From Planctomycetota bacterium (GTDB lineage Bacteria > Planctomycetota > UBA1135 > GCA-002686595), in NCBI GenBank assembly GCA_016795325.1, contig JAEUHY010000012.1, forward strand, positions 310,001 through 374,000: a DNA stretch of 64,000 nt, given 5' to 3'. This document shows, piece by piece, positions 40,793-49,843 of this stretch. The first letter of the stretch is position 1. Every line of letters begins with the position of its first letter. Made by a program: the position numbers and the translations under genes. The notes under the pieces were generated by a model that did not search any database, was not told the DNA's origin, and saw only the letters and a list, made by a program, of their open reading frames with translations.

Positions 40793-41541
40793 ACCCGGCG
40801 CCGATCGCGGTGGCGGTCGTCGGGGCCGCCGGTCGGCTCGGGCAGTTCGCGTGCCGTGTGTTCGAAGGCGATCCGCGCTGGCGCCTCGTGGCGCGCTATG
40901 AACGCGGTGAGCGCTGGCCCGACGAACTCCGCGCCAGCGGCGCGCAGATCGCCTTCGAAGCGACGCGCGCAGGTCTGGGCTTCGAACACGGCCGGCAGAT
41001 CCTCGCCGCGGGCGTTCGACCGCTGATCGCGACCAGCGGCGTGAGCGTCGACGAGGTGGGGGAGTTGGATCGCCTCGCGCGCGAGCGCCAACTGGGTGGG
41101 CTGGTCGTGCCGAACTTCAGCGTCGGCGCATGGTTGCTCCTGCGCGCGGCCGAACTCGCGGCGGCGCACTTCGAGCAGGTCGAACTGCTCGAGGCGCACC
41201 ACCCGCGCAAGGCGGATGCACCTTCGGGCACCGCGCTGGAGTGCGCGCGACGCATCGCGCGAGCGCGCGCCGAGTCCGGCGCGGCGCCGTTCGGCGCCCA
41301 GCCGTCGGCGGCGGCGCGCGGAGATGTTCGCGACGGCATCGCCATCCACGCCCTGCGACTTCCCGGCGTGTACGCGCGCCAGGAAGCCCATTTCGCGAGC
41401 GCGGGCGAGCTGTTCGTGTTGCGCCATGAGATGAACGGACCGGAGGCCTTCGGTCCCGGGATCGTGCTTGCGGCGTTGCACTGCGCACGCTGCAGCGGGG
41501 TCGGGCTCGGACTCGACGGCGTGTTCGCTGCGCGGGCCTGA
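40789..41541 (+). CDS. dapB: 4-hydroxy-tetrahydrodipicolinate reductase
   Basis: 250 aa, usual size. Reduces the dihydrodipicolinate precursor with NAD(P)H on the way to meso-diaminopimelate and lysine. Rossmann motif VVGAAGRLGQ at the N-terminus. The active-site segment EAHHPRKADAPSGTAL carries the His-His and Lys of the family. VPNFSVGAWLL precedes it as usual. Only weak similarity to the GDRxxGxHS stretch is seen (HALRLPGVYARQEAHF), which may be a lineage variant. The ATG overlaps the ddl stop (ATGA), so diaminopimelate and D-Ala-D-Ala supply share an operon. Converging evidence that the organism makes DAP-type peptidoglycan. Confidence 0.9.
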   Translation: MNPAPIAVAVVGAAGRLGQFACRVFEGDPRWRLVARYERGERWPDELRASGAQIAFEATRAGLGFEHGRQILAAGVRPLIATSGVSVDEVGELDRLARERQLGGLVVPNFSVGAWLLLRAAELAAAHFEQVELLEAHHPRKADAPSGTALECARRIARARAESGAAPFGAQPSAAARGDVRDGIAIHALRLPGVYARQEAHFASAGELFVLRHEMNGPEAFGPGIVLAALHCARCSGVGLGLDGVFAARA

Positions 41542-41642
41542 GCGGCCGCCGCGCGCTGGGGCTGCTCCGTTCCAACGGTCCGCTCGTCGGCGAGGTGGAC
41601 AGCGCAAGGCTCGCGCGGCATCATTTCTCGCTCGAACTCCGG

Positions 41643-41726
41643 GCCGGGGTGGCGGAACTGGCAGACGCGATGGATTCAAAATCCATTTCCCGCAAGGGAG
41701 TAAGGGTTCGATTCCCTTCCTCGGCA
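41643..41726 (+). tRNA. tRNA-Leu (anticodon CAA), CCA not encoded
   Basis: The acceptor GCCGGGG pairs with CCTCGGC (one G-T pair), discriminator A, then CCC instead of CCA. The anticodon loop TTCAAAA gives CAA (Leu). A long variable arm (TTCCCGCAAGGGAG) is present. Unlike the other three tRNAs here, it needs the CCA-adding enzyme for its 3' end. Confidence 0.95.
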
Positions 41727-41761
41727 CCCGATCGCGGCGCACGCGCCGCGCGCATCCAGCG

Positions 41762-42382
41762 ATGAACACGAACGCGCACGCTGCAGCTCGCGCGGCTTTG
41801 ATGCGCGAGCTTCTGCCGGCGCTGCTGCACGACATCGGCAACACCACGCAGCGCATCGTGGGCGTGCGCGCGCTGCTCGACCTCGACGAGCGTTCGCTGC
41901 TCGGCGCCGCGGGCGAGGATTTGGCCTGGGCCTCCGAACGCGCGCGGGAACAGGGCTGGCTGATGGGCCTCGCTGCGGCGGGACTCGGAGTCGATTTGCT
42001 GCTCGAACGGCGTTGGAGCGAAGGCCTGCGTGCGACCGTTTCCCTCGCGGCTTCAGCGCTGGCGCGCCACGGCGGCGTCTGCCGCTTCGCGCGCGCCGAG
42101 CTGCCGCAACTCGATCCGGCGGCGGACGGGCCTGGCGACAGCGCGTTGTGCCTCGGCCTCGCGCAGGTCGTCATCGCAGCCGGTTTGGCGAAGGAGCGCC
42201 AAGTGCTCGAGCTGCTCGGTGCGCGCCGCGGCGCCCATTTCGCGCTGTGCGGCTCGGCCGGCGCCGAGGGCGCGCAGGGCGCCTTCGAACTCGTGCGCGA
42301 GGAACTCGGTGGTCGCGCAGTCTTCGAACGCCAGAGTGATGCGTGGTCCGTGCTGTTGCCCGCCAGCTGGTTTCGCAGCTGA
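41762..42382 (+). CDS. ChpT-like histidine phosphotransferase / degenerate histidine kinase
   Basis: 206 aa. The N-terminus has an H-box-like motif, HDIGN at residues 23-27 (H-D-x-x-N), in a long helix, followed by a second helix (AGEDLAWASERAREQGWLM), so a DHp-type hairpin is plausible. The remaining 120 residues match the outline of a HATPase fold: QVVIAAGLAKERQ at the N-box position without the Asn, and a terminal strand WSVLLPASWF. G-boxes are absent, so it should not bind ATP. This layout equals that of ChpT-type phosphotransferases (about 220 aa), which relay phosphate between kinase and regulator. Assignment is by motif only. It starts 35 bp after tRNA-Leu(CAA) and precedes a NifU-domain gene by 17 bp. 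Confidence 0.55.
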   Translation: MNTNAHAAARAALMRELLPALLHDIGNTTQRIVGVRALLDLDERSLLGAAGEDLAWASERAREQGWLMGLAAAGLGVDLLLERRWSEGLRATVSLAASALARHGGVCRFARAELPQLDPAADGPGDSALCLGLAQVVIAAGLAKERQVLELLGARRGAHFALCGSAGAEGAQGAFELVREELGGRAVFERQSDAWSVLLPASWFRS

Positions 42383-42399
42383 AGCGCGCGGAACATCCC

Positions 42400-42687
42400 A
42401 TGCTGGAATGGCTCTCGCGCCTGTGGAGCACGCCGGAGAGTTCGGCGCCGTACGGGGACCCGCAGCGCCTGGCCGATGTGGGCGCGGTGCTGGCCCAATT
42501 GCAGCCGCTGGTCGCGGCTGACGGCGGGCGCATCGAACTCGTCGGCGTCGACGAGCTCGGCGTCGTCGAGGTGCGCTTGCACGGCGCGTGCGCGTCCTGC
42601 GCGCTGCGGGAGAGCACGCTCAACGAGGCGCTCGCGCCGGCGTTGGCGGCGCGCGCCGCTTGGTTTCGCGGGGTGCGCGCTCGCTGA
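42400..42687 (+). CDS. NifU C-terminal-domain (Nfu-type) iron-sulfur scaffold protein
   Basis: 95 aa from the ATG at 42400. The Nfu domain reads QPLVAADGGRIELVGVDELG, then VVEVRLHGACASCALRESTL, with the cluster-binding Cys64-x-x-Cys67. Such proteins carry a 4Fe-4S cluster between two subunits and hand it to apo-enzymes. A good client lies in the window: SdhB. The first 20 residues (MLEWLSRLWSTPESSAPYGD) are extra. It lies 17 bp after the ChpT-like gene and 57 bp before a large unassigned gene, all on plus. Confidence 0.85.
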   Translation: MLEWLSRLWSTPESSAPYGDPQRLADVGAVLAQLQPLVAADGGRIELVGVDELGVVEVRLHGACASCALRESTLNEALAPALAARAAWFRGVRAR

Positions 42688-42744
42688 ACGCGGGTTTTTA
42701 GAGTGGGGGCGGCAGGTGCGCGCGCGCCTAGAATCTCGCGCCGC

Positions 42745-44391
42745 ATGAGCTTCGAACCGATCGACGTCGAGTCCGCCCTGGACGGTCTGCGCAAGGCCCT
42801 CGCATCGCAGGGCGGTGTCGAGCGCGAGTACAGCGAAAGCGCACTGCAGTTCGCCAGCGCGGCGCCGCGCACCGCGGACGCAGACGAAGCGCGGCGCATG
42901 GCGCGCCGCCATGCCGAGTGGTTCCTGCTCGAGCGCCCCAGCGACGCGCTGGGCGGCGCGCCGGCGGAGTGGGCGCTGCACCATCTCGCCGAACTCGACG
43001 CGCCCGAACTCGAGGAGCGCGCGCTGCAGGCGCTGCTGAGCTCGCGTTGCGGCGTGTTCGAAGTGACCTCCGTGAACGCCGGCGAAGGCGCCTGGGTGCG
43101 CGACCTCGGCGCCGGCGGCGAGTATCCGCTGCACGAACCCGAAGCCTCGCGCGAGTTGGCGCCCGGGGACCTCATCGTGGGGCGCCTGTTTGCGGTGGGG
43201 GAATCGCTTTACTCCGTGTCGCCGGCGGCGGGGGTGTTCCGCAACGCGCGACTGCGTGAGGCGCTGCAACGCGACGTCGAGAATTTGCGTCTGGGCCGCC
43301 GCGGCGTGCTGCGCCTTTCCCAGCTCGAGCTCGAGGTCATGTTCTGGGGCGGCGGCGGGTTCGCGAACGCCGAACCGCTCACGCGCGCTCGAGAGTTCTT
43401 CGCGCGCGCTGGGTTGGGCGCAGTCGAGATCGAAACGTTGTTCCAGGAGTTGGCGGCGACGCCGTACGAGCCTGGACGCTGGGTGCACGGAGTCCGCGAC
43501 GGCTTGGCGGTCGTGCTCGAGAAGCTGGCCTTCGAGACGCACGTCGATCTCGAGCAAGCGCGACGGCTGCTGCTGGAGGCTTGGCCGGCGCTCGCGAACC
43601 CGAGCCCGCGCGCCGCGTCGAGCGCCGCGCCGCAACGCAAGGATGCGGTGCGCGGGGACGTGCGCGCCGCGATGGAGGCCTTCGATCGCGGGCGCGAAGC
43701 GGGGCGCGATCTCGAGGAGTTGTTCCGCGAGTTGGAACGCGACCTCGAGTTGGAGAGCGAAGAGATCGATCCTGATGCGATCGACGGCGCGCCCGCCCCG
43801 GATTTCCCCGGAGTGGTGGCGGCGATGGTTCAAGAGTACGTCTGGGAGACCGAGCGCGAGCAGGGACCCGATGCGGCGCGGGCCGCGGCGCCGCTCGCGA
43901 AGTTTGCAGAGTTCGGCGAGAACATCGGCGTGTTCGAGAACCTCGGCGCCCACGAACTGCTGCTGTTCACGGCGCTGTGGCTGCCCGAGCGTGGCGCGTT
44001 GAGCAGCGCTGCAGAAGCGCGCGCGCTTCTGAGCGCGCTGCAGCGTTTCTGCGACTGGACGCAGGAGACCCAGGACATCGCGCTCGGCGACGCGTACCGC
44101 GAACACATCGCCGGACTGGAGCTGCTGCTCCCGCGTGTGATCGAGGCCAACGCGCGGCGCGCGGGCGCAGCGAGCGATCCCGAGCGCGGCGCGCTCTACC
44201 AGCTGCTGACGCTCGAAGGCGGCGCGGCGCGGGTGCGCGACCGCCGCGGCGACGAACTCGAGGTTCGACTCGAGCGCGGCTTGGCCGAACTGCTCGCGCC
44301 GGGCGATTGGTTGCGGATGAGCGTCGACGACAGCGGCCTCGCCCAGGTGCACTGCTGCTACCCGCCGCAAGTCGCGGCGCTGGCGCCCTGA
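42745..44391 (+). CDS. Conserved-looking protein of unknown function
   Basis: 548 aa from the ATG at 42745. Glu/Asp/Arg/Ala-rich, no signal peptide and no transmembrane segment, so probably cytosolic. Three parts can be seen: an N-terminal block (to about residue 190) with a beta-rich centre (GAGGEYPLHEPEASRELAPGD in part, GDLIVGRLF), a helical middle including an acidic stretch (LEELFRELERDLELESEEID), and a C-terminal block ending in a small beta domain (VRDRRGDELEVRLERGLAEL). The beta parts resemble small RNA- or protein-binding barrels such as those of SEC-C neighbours, but no family is recognised. No catalytic motif. Perhaps cotranscribed with the NifU-type gene. Confidence 0.65.
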   Translation: MSFEPIDVESALDGLRKALASQGGVEREYSESALQFASAAPRTADADEARRMARRHAEWFLLERPSDALGGAPAEWALHHLAELDAPELEERALQALLSSRCGVFEVTSVNAGEGAWVRDLGAGGEYPLHEPEASRELAPGDLIVGRLFAVGESLYSVSPAAGVFRNARLREALQRDVENLRLGRRGVLRLSQLELEVMFWGGGGFANAEPLTRAREFFARAGLGAVEIETLFQELAATPYEPGRWVHGVRDGLAVVLEKLAFETHVDLEQARRLLLEAWPALANPSPRAASSAAPQRKDAVRGDVRAAMEAFDRGREAGRDLEELFRELERDLELESEEIDPDAIDGAPAPDFPGVVAAMVQEYVWETEREQGPDAARAAAPLAKFAEFGENIGVFENLGAHELLLFTALWLPERGALSSAAEARALLSALQRFCDWTQETQDIALGDAYREHIAGLELLLPRVIEANARRAGAASDPERGALYQLLTLEGGAARVRDRRGDELEVRLERGLAELLAPGDWLRMSVDDSGLAQVHCCYPPQVAALAP

Positions 44392-44437
44392 CTTCGAAGC
44401 CTGCTCGACGCGCTGCGATGCGCGCTCCGAGGCGTTC

Positions 44438-45049
44438 TCAGCGCGTCATGCCCGCCGGCAACTGGATCTCGCACACCAGCTCGCTCCAGTCCTTCACCTC
44501 AGCCGGGCTGCGGTAGTACACCTCGCGGATCGGGCCGTTCTCGACCCAGTTCATGCGCGCGAGGTAGCTGAACAACGCGGGATACGCGCGCGGCGCTTCC
44601 GGGTACGGACCGGCTACGTACGCGTAGACGACCGTGGTGCTCGGCAGGACGTCGTACGCGAGCGGCAACGCCGCGGCGGCGCCGGCGCTGGTCGGGATGC
44701 AGGCGCGCAGGCGCAACTCGCTGGTCGGCTTGCGGCCGGGGTCGTCGTAGTACAGGACGAAGGGCGGCCCGCTGGCTTCGACGCCTTGGGCGCGCACGGC
44801 GCTGAAGAGTTCGTCCAACGCGCGTCCGACCTGCGTGTAGCTGCCCAGCGCTTCGACGTAGACGTAGGGTTGGTCGAGCCGGTGCTTCCAGTTGACGTCG
44901 ACCTGCTCGAACGGCGCGCGCGCGACCTGGAGGTCGAATTCCGCAGCGCCGCGGCCGGCGGCCTCAGGGCGTTGGCTGAACTGGGCCGAACACGCGGCGA
45001 CGGTGAACAGGGCGAGCGAGATCCCGGCCAGCTTGGCTGTCGTGTGCAT
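44438..45049 (-). CDS. GyrI-like effector-binding-domain lipoprotein
   Basis: 203 aa. The N-terminus (KLAGISLALFTVAAC) ends in lipobox VAAC, so a lipoprotein. The mature part has the GyrI/SOUL-type small-molecule-binding pattern: a first strand with YVYVEALGSYTQVGRALDEL, then PPFVLYYDDPGRKP, then LRLRACIPTS (in place of vELcxPv) and VVYAYVAGPYPEAPRAYPAL, which recalls the second half of the duplicated fold, ending in REVYYRSPAEVKDWSELVCEI in two parts. Exported GyrI-like proteins are of unknown role and may bind tetrapyrrole or other small molecules. Next to it is an AT-rich palindrome that may be its promoter/operator. Confidence 0.7.
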   Translation of the reverse strand: MHTTAKLAGISLALFTVAACSAQFSQRPEAAGRGAAEFDLQVARAPFEQVDVNWKHRLDQPYVYVEALGSYTQVGRALDELFSAVRAQGVEASGPPFVLYYDDPGRKPTSELRLRACIPTSAGAAAALPLAYDVLPSTTVVYAYVAGPYPEAPRAYPALFSYLARMNWVENGPIREVYYRSPAEVKDWSELVCEIQLPAGMTR

Positions 45050-45185
45050 GCAGCGCTCGTCGGACGGATCGCGCGAACCCTTGAGCGACACCGCATGCGC
45101 CAAGGGTCGTGTTCCGGAGACGCCGAGTTTCGAGGCCGGGCGGCGGTCGCGCCGCGGCCTCGGAACGGACCATTCACAACTTCTG

Positions 45186-45199
45186 ATAATGTACGTTAT
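45186..45199. promoter_or_regulatory. AT-rich near-palindrome upstream of the GyrI-like gene
   Basis: ATAATGTACGTTAT is palindromic apart from one pair and is the only AT-rich patch in this 290-bp gap. Located 137 bp before the ATG at 45049. Could contain a -10 (minus strand ACATTAT) and bind a dimeric regulator. Confidence 0.35.
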
Positions 45200-45341
45200 G
45201 TTGCACCGCAGATGGCCTCTCGGCGCCGCGGGCGGCACCCTGTCGTCTTTGGAGCCCGGCGCGGCGTCGACGGAAGGCCCGTTGATCGACCAAGCCCGCC
45301 GGTGCTTGCTCAGTCACATCGGAGCCTGCCGCCCCGGCGGC

Positions 45342-45818
45342 TCACGTGCGACTTGTCGCCGCAGCGCCGGGACCGCCCGGAAAGCGCGCCACTGTCTTGG
45401 GCGGCGGCGGCGGCGCCCAGTCCAGGTCCAGCCCGATGAAGGCGCAGCGCAGGTGCGCGGCGGAGCGCGCGGGCCAGTCGATCACGACGTTGCGAGCGTC
45501 CGCATCGAGCGCGAACGCGGGCAGGGCGAGCGCCTCGCGCGCGGCGCGTTCGAGGAGGCTTGTCGGCGCGCACACCGCGAGCTGCTCACCGGGGCGGAGC
45601 GCGGCGAGGCGCGACAGCACCTCGCGCCAGGCAGCCGCCTCAACGCGAAACTCCGGCGGGGGACTTGGCTCCCCCATTTCGGCGCTGAGCCGCCAGCCGT
45701 CGGTCGTCTCATGCACGCGGTAGCGCGCCGTCAGCGGAACGGAGGTCGGCGTCGACGGAAGCGCTTCCTCGTTCGCAGCGCGCAGCAGCCAAAGTCGCGT
45801 CAGGTCGGCCAAGCTCAC
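45342..45818 (-). CDS. Hypothetical protein
   Basis: 158 aa if started at the GTG 45818; the frame is open further upstream through the sdh promoter region. Ala/Arg/Pro-rich, with an alternating hydrophobic pattern in the middle ([20 protein letters not shown]) and a Pro-run near the end ([10 protein letters not shown]). No recognised domain, signal peptide or membrane segment. It is divergent from sdhCAB. May be a real lineage-specific gene or a chance GC-rich frame. Confidence 0.4.
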   Translation of the reverse strand: MSLADLTRLWLLRAANEEALPSTPTSVPLTARYRVHETTDGWRLSAEMGEPSPPPEFRVEAAAWREVLSRLAALRPGEQLAVCAPTSLLERAAREALALPAFALDADARNVVIDWPARSAAHLRCAFIGLDLDWAPPPPPKTVARFPGGPGAAATSRT

Positions 45819-45873
45819 GCATGCTAGCCGCACAAGAGCCGGCTTGCAGGAGCGTGATTTCGGCGCAAGACAA

Positions 45874-45902
45874 TTGCCCGCGCCCGAGCGCTCCGATACG
45901 GT
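45874..45902 (+). promoter_or_regulatory. Sigma-70-type promoter of sdhCAB
   Basis: TTGCCC (45874-45879), a 17-base spacer and TACGGT (45897-45902), 90 bp before the sdhC start. Confidence 0.45.
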
Positions 45903-45991
45903 CCCGAAACTTATCCGACCGCGTCGCATCGCTCCTGCGCGACGCCGTCTGGAGTCCCACACATGTCGACGCACGCGCGGAGCCACACGCG

Positions 45992-46675
45992 ATGACGAGC
46001 CGCCTGCAGACCTTCTTGCGCTCTTCGATCGGCAAGAAGCTCCTGATGGCCCTTACGGGCCTGTCTCTGATCGGATTCCTGGTCGTCCACCTCGCCGGCA
46101 ACCTGACGTTGTTCGTCGATTCGGACGGCAGCGCCATGGCCGCCTACGCGCAGAAGCTCGCCGACCTTGGCCCGCTGCTGTGGATCGCGGAAGCCGGCCT
46201 CCTGCTGTTGTTCGTGGTGCACATCGGTCTTGGGATGCGCGCCGCGATGGAGAATCGCGACGCGCGGCCCTCGCGCTACAAGGATGCTGCGCCCAAGGGC
46301 GGGCGCTCCGCCGCCTCGGTGACGATGATCGCCACCGGCGTGGTCATCGGGATCTTCGTGGTGATCCACGTGATCGACTTCCGGCTCATGAAGGGCCTGC
46401 TTGCGCACCCCGACCCGGCGACGCTGGCCAAGGTTGTCGTGGCGCGTCTTTCCACGCCGCTGGGCGCGAGCATCTACTTCATCGCGATGATCGCCTTGGG
46501 CGTTCACTTGTGGCACGCGTTCCAGAGCGCGCTGCAAACCCTCGGACTGCGCCACCCGGCCTACGACGCCTGCATCCGCAAGACCGGAGCAGGTTTGGCG
46601 GTTGTCGTCGCGGGTCTGTTTGCGGCGTTCCCGGTGCTGTGCTTGATCTACAAGGGCAACTGGCCCTGGAGCTGA
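45992..46675 (+). CDS. sdhC: Succinate dehydrogenase cytochrome b subunit
   Basis: 227 aa from the ATG at 45992. Single large di-haem-type anchor with five transmembrane helices, as in the Bacillus/Bacteroidetes/epsilon class of succinate dehydrogenase/fumarate reductase. Haem-ligand histidines are seen in [38 protein letters not shown] and [15 protein letters not shown]. The N-terminal [17 protein letters not shown] matches the family. No separate SdhD is present, consistent with this type. Quinone reduction takes place in the membrane next to SdhAB. Confidence 0.93.
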   Translation: MTSRLQTFLRSSIGKKLLMALTGLSLIGFLVVHLAGNLTLFVDSDGSAMAAYAQKLADLGPLLWIAEAGLLLLFVVHIGLGMRAAMENRDARPSRYKDAAPKGGRSAASVTMIATGVVIGIFVVIHVIDFRLMKGLLAHPDPATLAKVVVARLSTPLGASIYFIAMIALGVHLWHAFQSALQTLGLRHPAYDACIRKTGAGLAVVVAGLFAAFPVLCLIYKGNWPWS

Positions 46676-46698
46676 AAGTCCCTTCCAGGCCCCCACCC

Positions 46699-48665
<1,967 letters not shown>

Positions 48666-48669
<4 letters not shown>

Positions 48670-49475
48670 GCGCCGGACACGACGACCACGGAACAGGCGG
48701 GCTGGACCTCACGCTGCACATCTGGCGGCAGGAGTCGAGCGAGGCCGAGGGCCGCTTCGAGACTTATCCGTTGCACGGCGTGTCGCCCGACATGTCGTTC
48801 CTCGAGATGCTCGACGTGCTCAACGAACAGCTGACGCTCGAAGGCCGCGATCCCGTCGCCTTCGACCACGACTGCCGCGAGGGCATCTGCGGCAGCTGCG
48901 GCATGATGATCAACGGGCAGGCGCACGGCCCCGAGCGGGAGACGGCGACCTGCCAGCTGCACATGCGGCGCTTCAAGAGCGGCGACACGATCTTCATCGA
49001 GCCGTTCCGCGCGCGGGCCTTCCCGCTGCTCAAGGACCTCGTGGTCGACCGCAGCGCCTTCGATCGCATCATCGCCAAGGGCGGGTTCATCTCGGTGAAC
49101 ACGGGGTCGGCGCGCGACGCCAACTCGCTGCCGGCGGCCAAGCAGGATGCCGACCTCTCGATGGACGCCGCGGCGTGCATCGGTTGCGGCGCCTGTGTGG
49201 CGGCCTGTCCGAACGCGGCTGCGATGTTGTTCGTCGGCGCGAAGGTCTCCCACCTCGGTCTCCTGCCACAGGGCAAGCCCGAGCGGAGCCGTCGCGTGCT
49301 CGCGATGGTGGCGCAGATGGACGCCGAGGGGTTCGGCAACTGCGGCAACATCTACGAGTGCGAGGCTGCCTGCCCCAAGGCGATCTCGGTCGAGAACATC
49401 GCGCGGCTCAACCGCGACTACCTGCTGGCGAGCGCCACCGAGCGGCCGTCCAGCGCGCAGGGCGAAGGCGCGTGA
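48666..49475 (+). CDS. sdhB: Succinate dehydrogenase iron-sulfur subunit
   Basis: 269 aa starting with GTG that overlaps the sdhA stop. The [2Fe-2S] ligands are in [16 protein letters not shown] and a following Cys (ATCQLH). The [4Fe-4S]/[3Fe-4S] ligands are in [26 protein letters not shown]. Carries electrons from FAD to the haem/quinone site of SdhC. The 15-residue N-terminal stretch ([19 protein letters not shown]) is lineage-specific. A hairpin overlaps its stop codon. Confidence 0.96.
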
Positions 49476-49498
49476 CACGCTGGCGCCCAGGTCACGCG
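49469..49498 (+). terminator. Hairpin over the sdhB stop codon
   Basis: CGCGTGAC (49469-49476) pairs with GTCACGCG (49491-49498), with an inner stem CTGG/CCAG. The stem contains the TGA stop. No U-run. May stabilise the mRNA 3' end or act with Rho. Confidence 0.45.
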
Positions 49499-49601
49499 TT
49501 GGCCCGGGTGTGTTACGGCGTCGGAACGCGAGTTTGGCCGCTTGCTGCGGCCCGACACGCCCTGAACGTGTTCTGAGCCCCTGCGCGCGTTCGCTTGGGG
49601 C

Positions 49602-49616
49602 TGGCACGGTGCTTGC
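49602..49616 (+). promoter_or_regulatory. Sigma-54 promoter of the secreted HEAT-repeat gene
   Basis: TGGCACG-N4-TTGC with the invariant GG (49603-49604) and GC (49615-49616) exactly 10 bases apart, differing from the consensus only in the last base. The predicted start is near 49627, leaving a leader of about 215 nt before the ATG at 49844. The 368-bp gap holds no ORF; nothing obvious marks an enhancer site. Confidence 0.7.
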
Positions 49617-49843
49617 CTTACCTCCACCGGGTCCTAGTCTGGGGCTTGCCCCAGCGACCCGCCGGTAACGTGTTGAATCGCGCCTGACAACGCCCGCGCG
49701 GCGTCGATCGAACGCGAAACTACCGTGCACCGGACGCCTCGCCTGTCTGCCCTTTCCATACTCCCGGTCGACACGCTCCGCAGCCAGCCTTGTCGGCTGA
49801 CCTGCGGGCTCCAGCGCCTGGGGTCAGTCGAAACCAACCAACC

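Noticed and set aside
40738..44370. 1210-codon frame on minus opposite dapB to the 42745 gene
   Set aside because: It runs through a tRNA gene and several well-supported plus-strand genes; no domain visible.
46501..46530. Second sigma-54 element (TGGCACGCG) inside sdhC
   Set aside because: The -12 TTGC is missing at the required spacing, and it is inside a coding region.
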